Below are positions 6,956 to 7,744 of a stretch of 7,744 nt of DNA, one piece after another. The stretch lies in assembly GCA_017632695.1 (NCBI GenBank), contig JAGBQS010000123.1, positions 1 through 7,744 on the forward strand. The letters are read 5' to 3'. A model generated the notes under the pieces. That model did no database searches, was not told the DNA's origin, and worked only from the letters and a program-made list of their open reading frames with translations. Source of the DNA: Bacteroidales bacterium (GTDB lineage Bacteria > Bacteroidota > Bacteroidia > Bacteroidales > UBA3663). Every line of letters starts with the position of its first letter. The stretch's first letter is position 1. Position numbers and translations under genes: made by a program.

Positions 6956-7092
6956 TGACGCTGAAGGCGTCACCGCTCAGTAACCGGGGGTACTACTGCG
7001 TAGCAGGAGCACCCTCGGCTTTGCTACCATGATGGTGACTTGCACCCTGAAGGGGTGCCCCACGTCAGACAGGGGGCACTCCTTTAGAGTGC
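6956..7092. repeat. Cluster of short palindromes with constant geometry (REP-like)
   Basis: Three 17-bp hairpins each have a perfect 6-bp stem and a 5-base loop. They are TGACGC-TGAAG-GCGTCA (6956-6972), GCACCC-TGAAG-GGGTGC (7042-7058) and GCACTC-CTTTA-GAGTGC (7076-7092). The third loop reads TAAAG on the other strand, so all three loops fit TRAAG while the stems differ. Between the first two, GTAGCA (7000-7005) pairs with TGCTAC (7022-7027), enclosing AGC/GCT, and GTCACC (6969-6974) pairs with GGTGAC (7034-7039). The pattern suggests a dispersed repeat of the REP type. No transposase gene lies in the window. A role in ending transcription of the pectinase operon is possible, but no T-run follows any stem. 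Confidence 0.75.
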
Positions 7093-7433
7093 TTTAGTAG
7101 TTCTGTTAGCATCCGAGGCAGCACCTCCGATGTTACCCACCGCTTAAAAGCTTTGGCCTGCTCCAGCTTGGAAGAAAGAATCAGCGCGTAGAGCCCCGAC
7201 TCGTTGATGAGTGTTACACGGGTTTCGTAGGCAGTGTCGCGAATCGCGACGGTGCCCTTATCTTCGGCATCTACATGCCTATTCAGGGCATCGCGGGTAT
7301 TGCTGTATCCCAGCGCCTTGGCAACATCCTTGCCTACAAAGAATGTTTCGCCACTCCCGTTAGTGATGGTTCGGATTTCTCCGAATACTTCGTTTGTAAA
7401 AATCTGAATAATGTTTTCAGGATATAACCAAAT
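7065..7433 (-). pseudogene. BRO-N domain protein remnant, no usable start codon
   Basis: The frame encodes about 122 residues with a clear BRO-N (phage antirepressor/baculovirus BRO N-terminal) domain: NIIQIFTNEVFGEIRTI, then FFVGKDVAKALGYSNTRDAL, then LINESGLYALILSSK and FKRWVTSEVLPRM. BRO-N domains occur in phage and mobile-element proteins and in many small Bacteroidetes proteins; most are thought to bind DNA. A TAA stop lies in frame at 7434-7436, and between it and the domain there is no ATG, GTG or TTG. The only in-frame Met is near the C-terminus. The last residues before the stop at 7065-7067 (HSKGVPPV) are encoded by the hairpin at 7076-7092 and the bases beside it. I read this as a decayed gene whose 3' end was altered by the repeat. 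Initiation at a rare codon such as ATT 7431-7433 cannot be excluded. Confidence 0.75.
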
Positions 7434-7505
7434 TTATGGTTGAAAAATATGCGTTTTTCTATAGTTTTGCTTTAGTTTTACGATAAAATAGTTTTTGGAA
7501 TAAGT

Positions 7506-7572
7506 AAAAAAAGTCCTTCAGGAATCGGTTTAGTTTACTCCGTCTTATATATAAAGAGAGATAAACTAAACC
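7506..7572 (-). terminator. Long AT-rich inverted repeat plus T-run, probable mnmE transcription terminator
   Basis: GGTTTAGTTTA at 7527-7537 and TAAACTAAACC at 7562-7572 are perfect 11-bp inverted repeats around a 24-base loop, starting 18 bases past the mnmE stop codon. Further along the minus strand comes a weak TCC-TGAA-GGA stem (7514-7523) and then seven Ts (7506-7512). Together they suit termination of mnmE. The gap between stem and T-run makes the exact end point uncertain. Confidence 0.55.
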
Positions 7573-7590
7573 TATTTTCCCACGCAGAAT

Positions 7591-7744
7591 CTACTTTCCG
7601 ATGCAGAAATGCGAAAAGATGTTGTTCAGGGTCTCCTGGCTGGTAATGGAGCGTCCGAGGATGGTGTTGAGCGATTCGATGACGGTATGGAGATCTTCGG
7701 CAACGAGATCGCCGGAGAGGTGGGTGCAAAAAACGGACGATATC
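7591..7744 (-). CDS. mnmE: tRNA modification GTPase MnmE (TrmE), C-terminal fragment
   Basis: The last 50 codons of the gene are visible and end in FCIGK and a TAG stop at 7591-7593. They encode HLSGDLVAEDLHTVIESLN followed by ITSQETLNNIFSHFCIGK, the conserved C-terminal helical region of MnmE. The final C-I-G-K with its cysteine is the family's hallmark. The protein works with MnmG to modify wobble uridine 34 of certain tRNAs (the first step of 5-carboxymethylaminomethyl-type modification) in the cytoplasm. The G domain and N-terminal folate-binding domain lie beyond the right edge. It is a housekeeping gene and marks this side as core chromosome. Confidence 0.95.
   Translation of the reverse strand, partial: ISSVFCTHLSGDLVAEDLHTVIESLNTILGRSITSQETLNNIFSHFCIGK

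Noticed and set aside
7535..7729. A 64-codon minus-strand frame overlapping mnmE
   Set aside because: It is in a different frame from the C-terminal part of MnmE, which is identified by its FCIGK end. Its product is unrecognisable.

Overview
The window looks like a chromosomal segment from a member of the Bacteroidales, probably a Prevotellaceae relative. The evidence is the Bacteroidetes -7 promoter motif TAnnTTTG in the main intergenic gap, the absence of clear Shine-Dalgarno sequences, a sensor built from Reg_prop propeller repeats plus a triple-Tyr (Y_Y_Y) domain, a BRO-N gene remnant, and a pectate lyase of the type common in gut Bacteroides and Prevotella. The family assignment is an inference; the order is better supported.

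Layout. Positions 1-3060 (minus strand) hold a very long regulator gene whose last few codons lie off the left edge. An intergenic region of about 170 bp (3061-3230) with back-to-back promoters separates it from a plus-strand pair: a secreted family 1 pectate lyase (3231-5399) and, 12 bases later, a secreted family 28 polygalacturonase (5412-6881). The region after this pair is structurally busy and more AT-rich in places. It holds an array of eight 7-bp repeats bounded by a 10-bp inverted repeat (6887-6949), then a cluster of short hairpins with the same geometry (6956-7092). A minus-strand BRO-N reading frame follows, with no usable start codon and a 3' end that runs into one of the hairpins. 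A long AT-rich inverted repeat comes next, and then the 3' end of mnmE (tRNA modification GTPase) on the minus strand, cut by the right edge.

How it works together. The two exported enzymes form a small pectin (homogalacturonan) operon: the lyase cuts the chain by beta-elimination, and the polygalacturonase hydrolyses galacturonide links in the products. The divergent regulator is very probably their local activator.

The most unusual feature is the regulator's architecture. It has the periplasmic propellers, Y_Y_Y domain and single membrane helix of a hybrid two-component system (HTCS), but passes straight from the membrane helix to an AraC-type DNA-binding domain after roughly 40 residues. 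No histidine kinase, ATPase or receiver domain is present. It therefore reads as a membrane-anchored one-component pectin sensor. The second most interesting feature is the hairpin cluster downstream of the enzymes, where stem sequences differ but stem length, loop length and loop sequence are kept.
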